DNA from: Chthoniobacteraceae bacterium
GTDB taxonomy: Bacteria; Verrucomicrobiota; Verrucomicrobiia; Chthoniobacterales; Chthoniobacteraceae
Reading direction: 5' to 3'
Assembly (NCBI GenBank): GCA_947476255.1
Contig: CANJPY010000017.1
Span: 1-62,224 of the forward strand
DNA length: 62,224 nucleotides
Part shown: positions 10,558 to 17,659 of the stretch, piece after piece
How positions within the stretch are numbered: position 1 is the first letter of the stretch
How the letters are laid out: each line of letters starts with the position of its first letter
Program-made: the position numbers and the translations under genes
Notes under the pieces: model-generated
Databases searched by the model: none
What the model was told of the DNA's origin: nothing
Seen by the model: the letters and a program-made list of their open reading frames with translations, nothing else

Positions 10558-11811
10558 CTAGTTTGGCCGGCCAATGCACCAAAGGTGCTTTTCAGAACGT
10601 AGAAAAATTTGCCCGTTGCTAAGAGCGGGCGTGCCGTAGGTGTTTTCTCCTATCGAATTGGTGGCTACAATTTCAAAGTTTCGCGCAGGATTAACGACAT
10701 GGCACTCACCCTTGTCTGTGAGGAAATAAACCAGCCCCGCCGCGCTCACAAGCGACGCATGCTGACGACTGAACCGGGTACTCCATACAATGTCGCCCGT
10801 CTTAGAGTCAAAGGCATGCGCAAAGCCGCGGTCATCATTGAGCAGAAGCCAGTCCCCTTCGATAATCGGGGACGGGACGTAACTCACCCCCACCGGCCCG
10901 GATGGATTATAGTGCCACGCCACATGCGAGCCCGTGACGTCGCCCGTCCCTCCGGGGCGGATTGCCATCACGTGATGCGCGGGGAAACCGCCTGTCATGT
11001 AAAAGAGACCGGTTTTTGAACTGTGCACCATGGATGCCACAAACTGGTCGGTAGGCCCGATAATCCGCCACAACTCACCCCCAGTGTCCGGATTGTAGCC
11101 TGCAATGCATTTAGAACCTGAGAGCACCATCTCACTGTGATCGCCTACCTTACGCAGAAGCGGCGCAACATAACTGCGGGTACGGTTGGGTCGCTCAATG
11201 CGCCAAAGTTCGCGACCATCCTCTCGAGCAAGGGCAACTATGTAGCCTGGTCCATCGTGGTCGCAGTTGACGATCACCTTGTCCTTCCAAAGAACGGGCG
11301 TGCTACAAAAACCATGAACACTGCTGAAAACACCCGGGCGTTTCTGCCAGATTAGCACGCCTTCAAGGCTGAATGCACTGACCACAGGTTCCTTCCCGTC
11401 AAGAAAGCTGCAGTACACCCGTTCGCCATCGCATGCCGGCGTGCTGGACGCATGCGAGTTCTCCGTGTGAATACGTTCCATCGGAGCCTTCACGACTGTC
11501 TTCCGCCAAAGCTCCTCTCCCGACTGACGGTCGAAACACAAGAGCATTCGCGACTCGGTCTCCTTGTCATAAGCGGCCGTGAAAAGACGTTTGCCCGAGA
11601 CAATGGGCGAGGCATGTCCAGGCGGGCATGGCGTTTTCCACACAACAGCCTCAGAGGCACTCCAACGCGTGGGCGGATTGGACTCCTGACTAGACCCATC
11701 CCCACGAGGCCCTCTCCAGACAGGCCAATCCTCTGCTTGCAGGTTCGGAAGAACAGCGAGGCTGGTCGCTAATGTAGAAAATTTGAGCCTGGTAAGGAGT
11801 GCCTTTTTCAT
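10558..11811 (-). CDS. Exported PQQ-like beta-propeller protein (second of two)
   Basis: A 417-residue paralogue of the neighbouring propeller gene. It has a signal peptide (MKKALLTRLKFSTLATSLAV, cleaved near residue 25) followed by EDWPVWRGPRGDG, matching the start of its neighbour. Blade motifs include CFDRQSGEELWRK, ALAREDGRELWR, NPDTGGELWRI and AFDSKTGDIVWS. The two genes are in tandem with the same orientation, which points to an old duplication; they differ enough in sequence that it is not recent. Role unknown beyond a periplasmic beta-propeller. The ATG at 11811 has a C-rich leader (CTCCCTCCCCTC) rather than a Shine-Dalgarno sequence. Confidence 0.83.
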   Translation of the reverse strand: MKKALLTRLKFSTLATSLAVLPNLQAEDWPVWRGPRGDGSSQESNPPTRWSASEAVVWKTPCPPGHASPIVSGKRLFTAAYDKETESRMLLCFDRQSGEELWRKTVVKAPMERIHTENSHASSTPACDGERVYCSFLDGKEPVVSAFSLEGVLIWQKRPGVFSSVHGFCSTPVLWKDKVIVNCDHDGPGYIVALAREDGRELWRIERPNRTRSYVAPLLRKVGDHSEMVLSGSKCIAGYNPDTGGELWRIIGPTDQFVASMVHSSKTGLFYMTGGFPAHHVMAIRPGGTGDVTGSHVAWHYNPSGPVGVSYVPSPIIEGDWLLLNDDRGFAHAFDSKTGDIVWSTRFSRQHASLVSAAGLVYFLTDKGECHVVNPARNFEIVATNSIGENTYGTPALSNGQIFLRSEKHLWCIGRPN

Positions 11812-11876
11812 GAGGGGAGGGAGATGAGGTGTGAGACAACGATACCAGCGATTTAATGCCAGCAAAAGCGGCAATA

Positions 11877-11910
11877 AGAAGCCCTCGGACCATGCGGTGC
11901 GAGGGCTTCT
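11877..11910 (-). terminator. Hairpin downstream of the Ala-Pro lipoprotein gene
   Basis: AGAAGCCCTCG at 11877-11887 pairs with CGAGGGCTTCT at 11900-11910, a perfect 11-bp stem with a 12-base loop. It lies 36 bases after the minus-strand lipoprotein gene and before the next minus-strand gene. The downstream side has only short T runs, so it is a probable intrinsic terminator or attenuating hairpin. Confidence 0.6.
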
Positions 11911-11945
11911 ATTGTTACATGTGCGCCCGAAAGGGCTGGCCAAAA

Positions 11946-12179
11946 CTAGTTGTTGGCGGGAGCTGGAGCTGGTGCTGGTGCCGGTGCTGGAGCCGGTGCT
12001 GGAGCCGGTGCTGGAGCCGGTGCTGGAGCCGGTGCTGGAGCCGGTGCTGGTGCCGGTGCCGGTGCTGCTTTCGTTTCTTCCGTTTTTGCAGGAGAAGTTT
12101 CGTTAGCCGCAGGCTTCTGGGGTTCGCAACTAACGAATAGTGCAGCGGCGATTACGGGGAGGATGAGGATCTTTTTCAT
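11946..12179 (-). CDS. Small lipoprotein with a poly(Ala-Pro) tail
   Basis: A 77-residue protein starting MKKILILPVIAAALFVSC. The Cys at 18 follows a hydrophobic segment, as in a lipoprotein signal, although the residue at -3 is Phe rather than Leu. A short charged segment follows, and then 37 residues of strict Ala-Pro alternation to the end (A(PA)18, then NN). Such tails form stiff extended chains that span the periplasm or the wall, as in TonB-like and OprF-like linkers. No globular domain is present, so it is likely a tether or spacer. It is encoded by a 12-base repeat. ATG 12179 was chosen because the signal begins there. Confidence 0.68.
   Translation of the reverse strand: MKKILILPVIAAALFVSCEPQKPAANETSPAKTEETKAAPAPAPAPAPAPAPAPAPAPAPAPAPAPAPAPAPAPANN
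11955..12065 (-). repeat. Tandem repeat coding Ala-Pro (12-base unit)
   Basis: 111 bases of alternating Ala and Pro codons. The central part repeats the 12-base unit GCTGGAGCCGGT on the plus strand; the edges contain variants with GGTGCC. The unit is a multiple of three, so gain or loss of copies keeps the reading frame and would only change the length of the protein tail. Confidence 0.85.
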
Positions 12180-12494
12180 AGGTAGACTAATTTTTTTCTG
12201 GGGGATTGTGCGCGGCAAGAACAGGGGGCTGAAATAATAACTATAAATCATTAAAGCTCGTCGAGCAGCACCGAACCTCTGAATCCTAAAAGGTGCAGTA
12301 AACCCACCGCAATCCCAATTAACCGGATATTGCGAAAACCATGATTTTCTAAGCTCTGCAAGTGTACCTCCTTATTCACAAGCTCGGGTAAGAAAAATTA
12401 AATTGGCTGTCTTTGGTCAAAATAAACGTGGGTCGCAATGGTAATTCAATGGCCTTTGGCATAGATCTTTTTTTAAATCGAATGCAATAACACC
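12180..12494. other. Divergent intergenic region (315 bp), no gene seen
   Basis: This gap lies upstream of both the lipoprotein gene (minus) and the 3-hydroxybutyrate operon (plus). It is relatively AT-rich at 12395-12490. A short inverted repeat, GCTCG-T-CGAGC, lies near 12256. No clear promoter pair, RNA gene or coding frame was recognised. Confidence 0.5.
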
Positions 12495-13892
12495 GTGGAC
12501 TTTCTTGTCGCTCTTTCAGCACTACTTCTACTGATGCTGGCTGCTTACCGCGGTTATAGCGTGATTTTGTTTGCTCCGATTGCCGCGATGGTTGCTGTTT
12601 TCTTTACAGCCCCCGCACAGATGCCACCCATGTTCACCGGACTTTTCATGGATCGCATGGTGGTCTTTGTTAAAAATTTTCTGCCAGTCTTTGTCCTCGG
12701 GTCCGTTTTTGGAAAGGTGATCGAGCTTTCTGGATTTTCCAAATCGATCGTGGCGTCTGTCATCGCCATCGTGGGGAACCGCCGAGCGATGTTATCGATC
12801 GTTCTTGTAGGAGCGCTTTTGACCTACGGTGGTGTCTCTCTTTTTGTTGTTGTATTTGCTGTCTATCCCTTTGCCGCAGAGATGTTCCGGCAAGGCGGTA
12901 TTCCAAAGCGATTACTGCCGGCAACCATTGCTCTTGGCGCATTCACATTCACAATGGATGCCTTCCCCGGAACGCCGCAGATTCAGAACATCATCCCGAC
13001 GACGTTTTTTAAAACGAACATCTATGCAGCTCCGTGGCTCGGAACAATAGGCGGATTGTTTGTTTTTGGCTGCGGAATGTTTTATCTGGAACGGCAGCGC
13101 CGCCTCGCCTCCACTTCCGGCGAGGGCTACGGCATAGGTCATTTTAATGAACCCGCGGCATTAGACCGCGACAATTTGGTGCATCCAGTTGTTGCCCTTG
13201 CACCACTTGTTGTTGTTGGGGTCATGAATCTCGTCTTTTTAAGGGCTATCACCGCTTTCTATGGCGAGACCGTTTCTTTTGCTTCGGCTGCTGCAGGAAA
13301 AGCCGAGATCGTTGTACAGCAAACCAAAACAATGTCTGGAATTTGGGCGATCGAAGGAGCTCTCATCATGGGAATCACCACCGTTTTTTTCTTTTCGTGG
13401 CGCGCCTTAGTCCACCGCTTTTTGGAAGGCAGTAAAAAGGCGATAGAAGGTGCTTTGCTTGCCACAATGAACACGGCATCCGAGTATGGTTTTGGCGCGG
13501 TGATAGCAGCGTTGCCTGGCTTTTTGACAATCATGGAATCTTTGAAGAAGGTGCCCAATGTCTTGCTCAATGAGGCAATCACAGTCACCTCCCTTTCTGG
13601 AATCACCGGTTCAGCATCGGGTGGTCTAAGCATCGCGCTTGCGGCAATGGCAGAGCAGTTTTGCGATGCCGCAAAGGATGCCGGTATTCCGATGGAGGTC
13701 CTGCATCGCGTCGCTGCAATGGCCTCCGGCGGGATGGATACGCTCCCACACAATGGAGCAGTCATCACTTTGCTCGCTGTCACAGGACTCACGCATAAGC
13801 AGGCGTATCGCGATATTTTTATCATCACTACCATCAAAACTGCTGCGGTTTTTGTGGTAATTGGTGTTTTCTACGCAACCGGCCTTGTTTAG
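12495..13892 (+). CDS. GntP-family permease, probable 3-hydroxybutyrate importer
   Basis: A 465-residue integral membrane protein of the GntP family (gluconate and related organic-acid:H+ symporters) with about 12 hydrophobic segments. Family-like stretches are FLPVFVLGSVFGKVIELSG, LTYGGVSLFVVVFAVYPFA and GAFTFTMDAFPGTPQIQN in the first half, and GSASGGLSIALAAM with GGMDTLPHNGAVITLL near the end. The start is GTG 12495. It is the first gene of an operon with a short-chain dehydrogenase, a CoA-transferase and a thiolase. Bacillus subtilis has a comparable arrangement (yxjC-scoA-scoB-yxjF). The substrate 3-hydroxybutyrate is inferred from this context, not from the permease itself. Confidence 0.85.
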   Translation: MDFLVALSALLLLMLAAYRGYSVILFAPIAAMVAVFFTAPAQMPPMFTGLFMDRMVVFVKNFLPVFVLGSVFGKVIELSGFSKSIVASVIAIVGNRRAMLSIVLVGALLTYGGVSLFVVVFAVYPFAAEMFRQGGIPKRLLPATIALGAFTFTMDAFPGTPQIQNIIPTTFFKTNIYAAPWLGTIGGLFVFGCGMFYLERQRRLASTSGEGYGIGHFNEPAALDRDNLVHPVVALAPLVVVGVMNLVFLRAITAFYGETVSFASAAAGKAEIVVQQTKTMSGIWAIEGALIMGITTVFFFSWRALVHRFLEGSKKAIEGALLATMNTASEYGFGAVIAALPGFLTIMESLKKVPNVLLNEAITVTSLSGITGSASGGLSIALAAMAEQFCDAAKDAGIPMEVLHRVAAMASGGMDTLPHNGAVITLLAVTGLTHKQAYRDIFIITTIKTAAVFVVIGVFYATGLV

Positions 13893-13924
13893 GACGCTTT
13901 CTTCCCCACTTCAACCTACCCCCC

Positions 13925-14686
13925 ATGAGCATCGAAATAAACCTCCAAGGAAAAGTCGCACTAGTCACAGGCTCATCCCAAGGGATTGGAGCCCAGATGG
14001 CGCGCACATTCCATCGAGCTGGAGCCTCGGTTGTCTTGAATCATCCCGATCAGGGACGAACTGCCGAAGACGCCAAGATACTGTGTTCCGAGTTAAATGC
14101 GCACCGTCCTCAAAGCGCCTTGGTCGTTGCAGGAAATGTGGCGGATCCGGAAGCGGTACGGGCGATGATGAAAGAAGTTTCCGATCAATATAAAGGCATC
14201 GATTTTTTAATTAACAACGCCGCCATCATCCGTGACCGCACACTGGCTAAAATGACGATCGAAGAATGGGAGGCTGTAATCGATGTCAATTTGTCTGGAG
14301 TGTTTCACTGCTGTAAGTTCGGGCTGGAAATCATGAACGATGGCGGCACGATTGTGAGCTTGGGGAGCATCGCCGCCATTCAGGGATTCTACGGACAGGC
14401 AAATTACGCAGCGGCAAAGGCAGGTGTGATTGCAATGACGCGAGTCATCAGCCGCGAGGTTGCGCGCCGAGGTATCCGCGCCAACGCAATTGCGCCCGGG
14501 GTGATTGAAACATCCATGGCGGCCACAATTCCTGAGCATGTCCGCACGGAGATGCTTAAAAATGTACCACTCGCTCGGTTTGGCGAAACCGCCGATGTTG
14601 CAAACGTCGCTTTATTTTTGTGCTCCTCTCTTGCGGCTTACGTCACTGGGCAGACCATTGAAGTCAACGGAGGATGGCGGGGATGA
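13925..14686 (+). CDS. Short-chain dehydrogenase, probable 3-hydroxybutyrate dehydrogenase
   Basis: A 253-residue classical short-chain dehydrogenase/reductase. The cofactor loop TGSSQGIG is at residues 15-22, NNAA is at 97-100, and the catalytic set is Ser148, Tyr161 and Lys165 (YAAAK). It ends TGQTIEVNGGWRG, typical of FabG-like members. FabG and 3-hydroxybutyrate dehydrogenase cannot be told apart by motifs alone. The CoA-transferase and thiolase downstream and the permease upstream favour oxidation of 3-hydroxybutyrate to acetoacetate. The gene begins 32 bases after the permease and overlaps the next gene by 13 bases. Its leader is CCTACCCCCC, without a Shine-Dalgarno sequence. Confidence 0.85.
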   Translation: MSIEINLQGKVALVTGSSQGIGAQMARTFHRAGASVVLNHPDQGRTAEDAKILCSELNAHRPQSALVVAGNVADPEAVRAMMKEVSDQYKGIDFLINNAAIIRDRTLAKMTIEEWEAVIDVNLSGVFHCCKFGLEIMNDGGTIVSLGSIAAIQGFYGQANYAAAKAGVIAMTRVISREVARRGIRANAIAPGVIETSMAATIPEHVRTEMLKNVPLARFGETADVANVALFLCSSLAAYVTGQTIEVNGGWRG

Positions 14687-16212
14687 GGGGCGCGGCGCGT
14701 ATTCTCAGCGCCCGCGAATCCGTTGCTGCGATCCCCTCGGGAGCTACGATTGCAGTTGGTGGATTCGTCGGCGCAGGCCATCCCGAGGCCCTCTCGATAG
14801 CACTGGAACAGAGATTTTTAGAGTTGGGCGAGCCCAAGGGGTTGACGCTCGTTTATGGAGCCGGACAAGGCGACAGGGGGGAACGTGGCCTCAACCACCT
14901 TGCGCATGAAGGCCTGCTCAAACGGGTCATCGGAGGGCATTGGAATCTAGCGCCGAAACTTGGACAGCTTGCACGCGACAACAAAATTGAAGCGTACAAT
15001 TTACCACAGGGTGTGATCTGCGTTCTTTATAGAGAGATCGCAGCGAAAAGAGCCGGAGTTTTTACAAAAACAGGCATGCATTCCTTTATCGACCCCCTGC
15101 ACACGGGGGGGCGCCTCAACGCCTGTACGACGGAAGCTTTGGTAGAGAGGGTCGTTTTGGACGGCGAAGTTTGGTTGCGCTACCGGACTTTTCCCATCCA
15201 TGTGGCACTGATCCGTGCCACGAGCGCCGATGAAAACGGCAATCTTTCCCTGGAACGGGAAGGCGTTATTGGGGATGTTCTTCCCATAGCGCAGGCGGCT
15301 AAAAATCATGGTGGAATCGTGCTTGCCCAAGTCGAGCGCTTCGTGAAGCGCATTCATGATCCGAAGTCTGTGTGCGTGCCAGGTATTTTAGTAGACAGTA
15401 TCACCGTGGCCGAAGGCACTTTGCACTCCCAAACATTTGGAGAGCAATTCAACGAAAATTACGTGTCGGCAGGAACAGCGAAAGCTCCTCTGGGTATACT
15501 TCCAATTTCAGAGAGGAAGATCATTGGACGACGCGCGTTGAAGGAGATTTCCCCGGGCAATGTGGTGAACCTCGGCATAGGCCTGCCTGAAACTGTGGCT
15601 TCCATCGCGCAAGAAAAAGGCGTCCTTGGGGAGTTTACTTTGACGCTGGAGAGTGGACCTATCGGTGGAATACCTGCGGCTGGGCTGAGTTTCGGATGCA
15701 GTCATTTTCCGGAGGCCATCTTGGATCAACCTTCCCAGTTCGATTTTTACGATGGCGGAGGACTCGACATTGCTGTCCTCGGAGCCGTCGAAATAGACGC
15801 CGAGGGGAGCGTAAATGTGGCTTCCTTTCTTGGCCGTATTGCTGGGGTAGGAGGTTTTGTAAACATTGCTCAAAACACCCGTAAATTAGTGTTTTGCTGT
15901 ACTTTTACGGCGGGGGATCTGGAGGTGGAAGTACGCAGGGGCCGCCTGCATATCCTCAAAGAAGGGAAATACCCAAAGTTTGTCGACCGCGTGGAACAGG
16001 TTTGCTTTCACGGTCCAACGGCGATTGCAAACGGCCAGCAAGTGCTGTACGTCACGGAACGTGCTGTTTTTGAACTCACAACGAGAGGCCTCACACTGCG
16101 CGAGGTGGCGCCGGGCATCGACCCTGACAAAGACATTTTTCCTCACATGGGGTTTATCCCTCTCACCGCTAACTGGCAGCTCATGCCAACTGACTGCTTT
16201 ATGAATCCATGA
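14674..16212 (+). CDS. Acetate/3-ketoacid CoA-transferase, fused alpha and beta subunits
   Basis: A 512-residue family I CoA-transferase with both halves in one chain, like E. coli YdiF. The first half contains the glycine-rich GATIAVGGFVGAGHPE. The second half carries the catalytic Glu326 in LTLESGPIGGIPAAG, which forms the glutamyl-CoA intermediate. In this operon it should activate acetoacetate to acetoacetyl-CoA with acetyl-CoA or succinyl-CoA as donor. It overlaps the dehydrogenase gene by 13 bases and the thiolase gene by four bases, so translation is coupled. A second ATG at 14683 is possible. Length and motifs are intact. Confidence 0.9.
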   Translation: MAGMRGAARILSARESVAAIPSGATIAVGGFVGAGHPEALSIALEQRFLELGEPKGLTLVYGAGQGDRGERGLNHLAHEGLLKRVIGGHWNLAPKLGQLARDNKIEAYNLPQGVICVLYREIAAKRAGVFTKTGMHSFIDPLHTGGRLNACTTEALVERVVLDGEVWLRYRTFPIHVALIRATSADENGNLSLEREGVIGDVLPIAQAAKNHGGIVLAQVERFVKRIHDPKSVCVPGILVDSITVAEGTLHSQTFGEQFNENYVSAGTAKAPLGILPISERKIIGRRALKEISPGNVVNLGIGLPETVASIAQEKGVLGEFTLTLESGPIGGIPAAGLSFGCSHFPEAILDQPSQFDFYDGGGLDIAVLGAVEIDAEGSVNVASFLGRIAGVGGFVNIAQNTRKLVFCCTFTAGDLEVEVRRGRLHILKEGKYPKFVDRVEQVCFHGPTAIANGQQVLYVTERAVFELTTRGLTLREVAPGIDPDKDIFPHMGFIPLTANWQLMPTDCFMNP

Positions 16213-17369
16213 AATATCCATCTCCCGTTTATCTTGCTGGAGCGCTCCGGTCACCAATCGGCCGTTTTGGAGGAGCCTTAAAATCATTGTCTCCAACGGA
16301 TCTGGCATTGCAGATTGCCGAGACCACTGTGGAGGCACGGTTGCGCCCAGCGGTTGACCAAGTGATTTTGGGGCAAGTGCTGCAAGCAGGTGCAGGAATG
16401 AACGTGGCCCGACAGGTTTCTCTGCGCCTTGGCATTCCACAAAAAGCTCCAGCTTATACAGTAAATATGGCCTGTGCCTCCGGACTAAAAGCTGTGGCTC
16501 TCGCAGCAGAAAGTATCATATTGGAAGACTCCGACCTTGTGCTAGCAGGGGGCGTGGAATCCATGAGCGGTGCCCCCTATTACGCAACCGATTTGAGGTG
16601 GGGCAAAAAACTGGGGGACAGCAGGATGAGCGATTCCATTCAAGTGGACGGCCTCAGTGATCCAGTACTTCAAATCGGGATGGGTGAAACCGCGGAACGT
16701 GTGGCTGACCTTCTGGGCATTTCCCGACAAGAACAGGATGCCTTTGCCGTATTGAGTCAGCAACGCGCGAACGCTGCCCAAAAAGAGTTTAGACGGGAAA
16801 TGGTGCCCACAAAAACCCGTGACGGTGAGATTTTCCAAGACGAACATCCGCGCCCAGACACCACTTTGGAAACGCTCGGAAAGCTCAAACCTGTTTTCCG
16901 TCAGAATGGAACGGTGACGGCGGGAAATGCTTCCGGCATTAATGACGGCGCCGCTTTCGTTTTATTGGCAAACCAACGCGCGATTGAAGCACATGCGCTC
17001 AACGCACGGGCTCGTATCATAGCCACCAGCGTGGTGGGTTGCGATCCGGCAACCATGGGATTGGGTCCTGTCGGTGCGATTCAGAAATTGTGCTTGGAGG
17101 TTAATTGGAGGTTGGAGGATGTCGAGGCGATTGAGATCAATGAAGCTTTCGCAGCTCAGGTGCTTGGTTGCGCAAAATCGCTCCGCATTGAACCCGAAAA
17201 GCTGAATCAGCGGGGCGGTGGCATTGCTCTTGGACACCCTATAGGATGCAGCGGCACGAGGGTTCTCGTGACTCTTTTACATTTGATGGAGGATCGCGGT
17301 TTACAGCGTGGGATTGCCTCCCTTTGTGTGGGCGGGGGGATGGGAATAGCCATGGCGATCGAAAGATGA
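16209..17369 (+). CDS. Thiolase (acetyl-CoA C-acetyltransferase type)
   Basis: A 386-residue thiolase. The acylated Cys89 is in NMACASGLKAV, His343 in GGIALGHPIGCSGTR, and Cys373 in LCVGGGMG. These are the three classical active-site residues. It would split acetoacetyl-CoA into two acetyl-CoA as the last step of 3-hydroxybutyrate use. Its start overlaps the CoA-transferase stop (ATGA at 16209-16212), so it belongs to the same operon. Biosynthetic use (acetoacetyl-CoA formation) is chemically possible, but the CoA-transferase neighbour favours breakdown. The next 290 bases hold no recognised gene. Confidence 0.92.
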   Translation: MKYPSPVYLAGALRSPIGRFGGALKSLSPTDLALQIAETTVEARLRPAVDQVILGQVLQAGAGMNVARQVSLRLGIPQKAPAYTVNMACASGLKAVALAAESIILEDSDLVLAGGVESMSGAPYYATDLRWGKKLGDSRMSDSIQVDGLSDPVLQIGMGETAERVADLLGISRQEQDAFAVLSQQRANAAQKEFRREMVPTKTRDGEIFQDEHPRPDTTLETLGKLKPVFRQNGTVTAGNASGINDGAAFVLLANQRAIEAHALNARARIIATSVVGCDPATMGLGPVGAIQKLCLEVNWRLEDVEAIEINEAFAAQVLGCAKSLRIEPEKLNQRGGGIALGHPIGCSGTRVLVTLLHLMEDRGLQRGIASLCVGGGMGIAMAIER

Positions 17370-17659
17370 GACGCCGCACAAACGGTTCACTATTTCAATT
17401 TGATCCATTCGGGTGACCAAAGGCAGCCCCCTAGGCACGCTGTTATCTCGGACCCGAGGTGGGTACGGTTGCGCGGCGCAAACTGATGCGGCTCGCCTTA
17501 GCGTTGCGATGTGGAGCGCCTCGCCACAATACGCCCTGATTTGCATCTTAGGTATCACTACAGAAAAGACTCGCCGGGAGATGCCCTAAAATTTTAATTA
17601 GGCACTGCGCCGTTGGGACTGACGCTCCCTCGGTCTTTTCCCACTCCTTTCGTGACCTA

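Noticed and set aside
11831..12237. Plus-strand frames across the Ala-Pro repeat giving repetitive Gly-Ala or Val-Pro/Leu-Glu-Pro products
   Set aside because: All derive from the 12-base repeat read on the wrong strand or frame. Only the minus-strand frame has a signal peptide and normal flanks.
17370..17659. Search for a tRNA or riboswitch before the DUF1592-type gene
   Set aside because: No cloverleaf-like pairing, TPsiC sequence or known riboswitch core was found.
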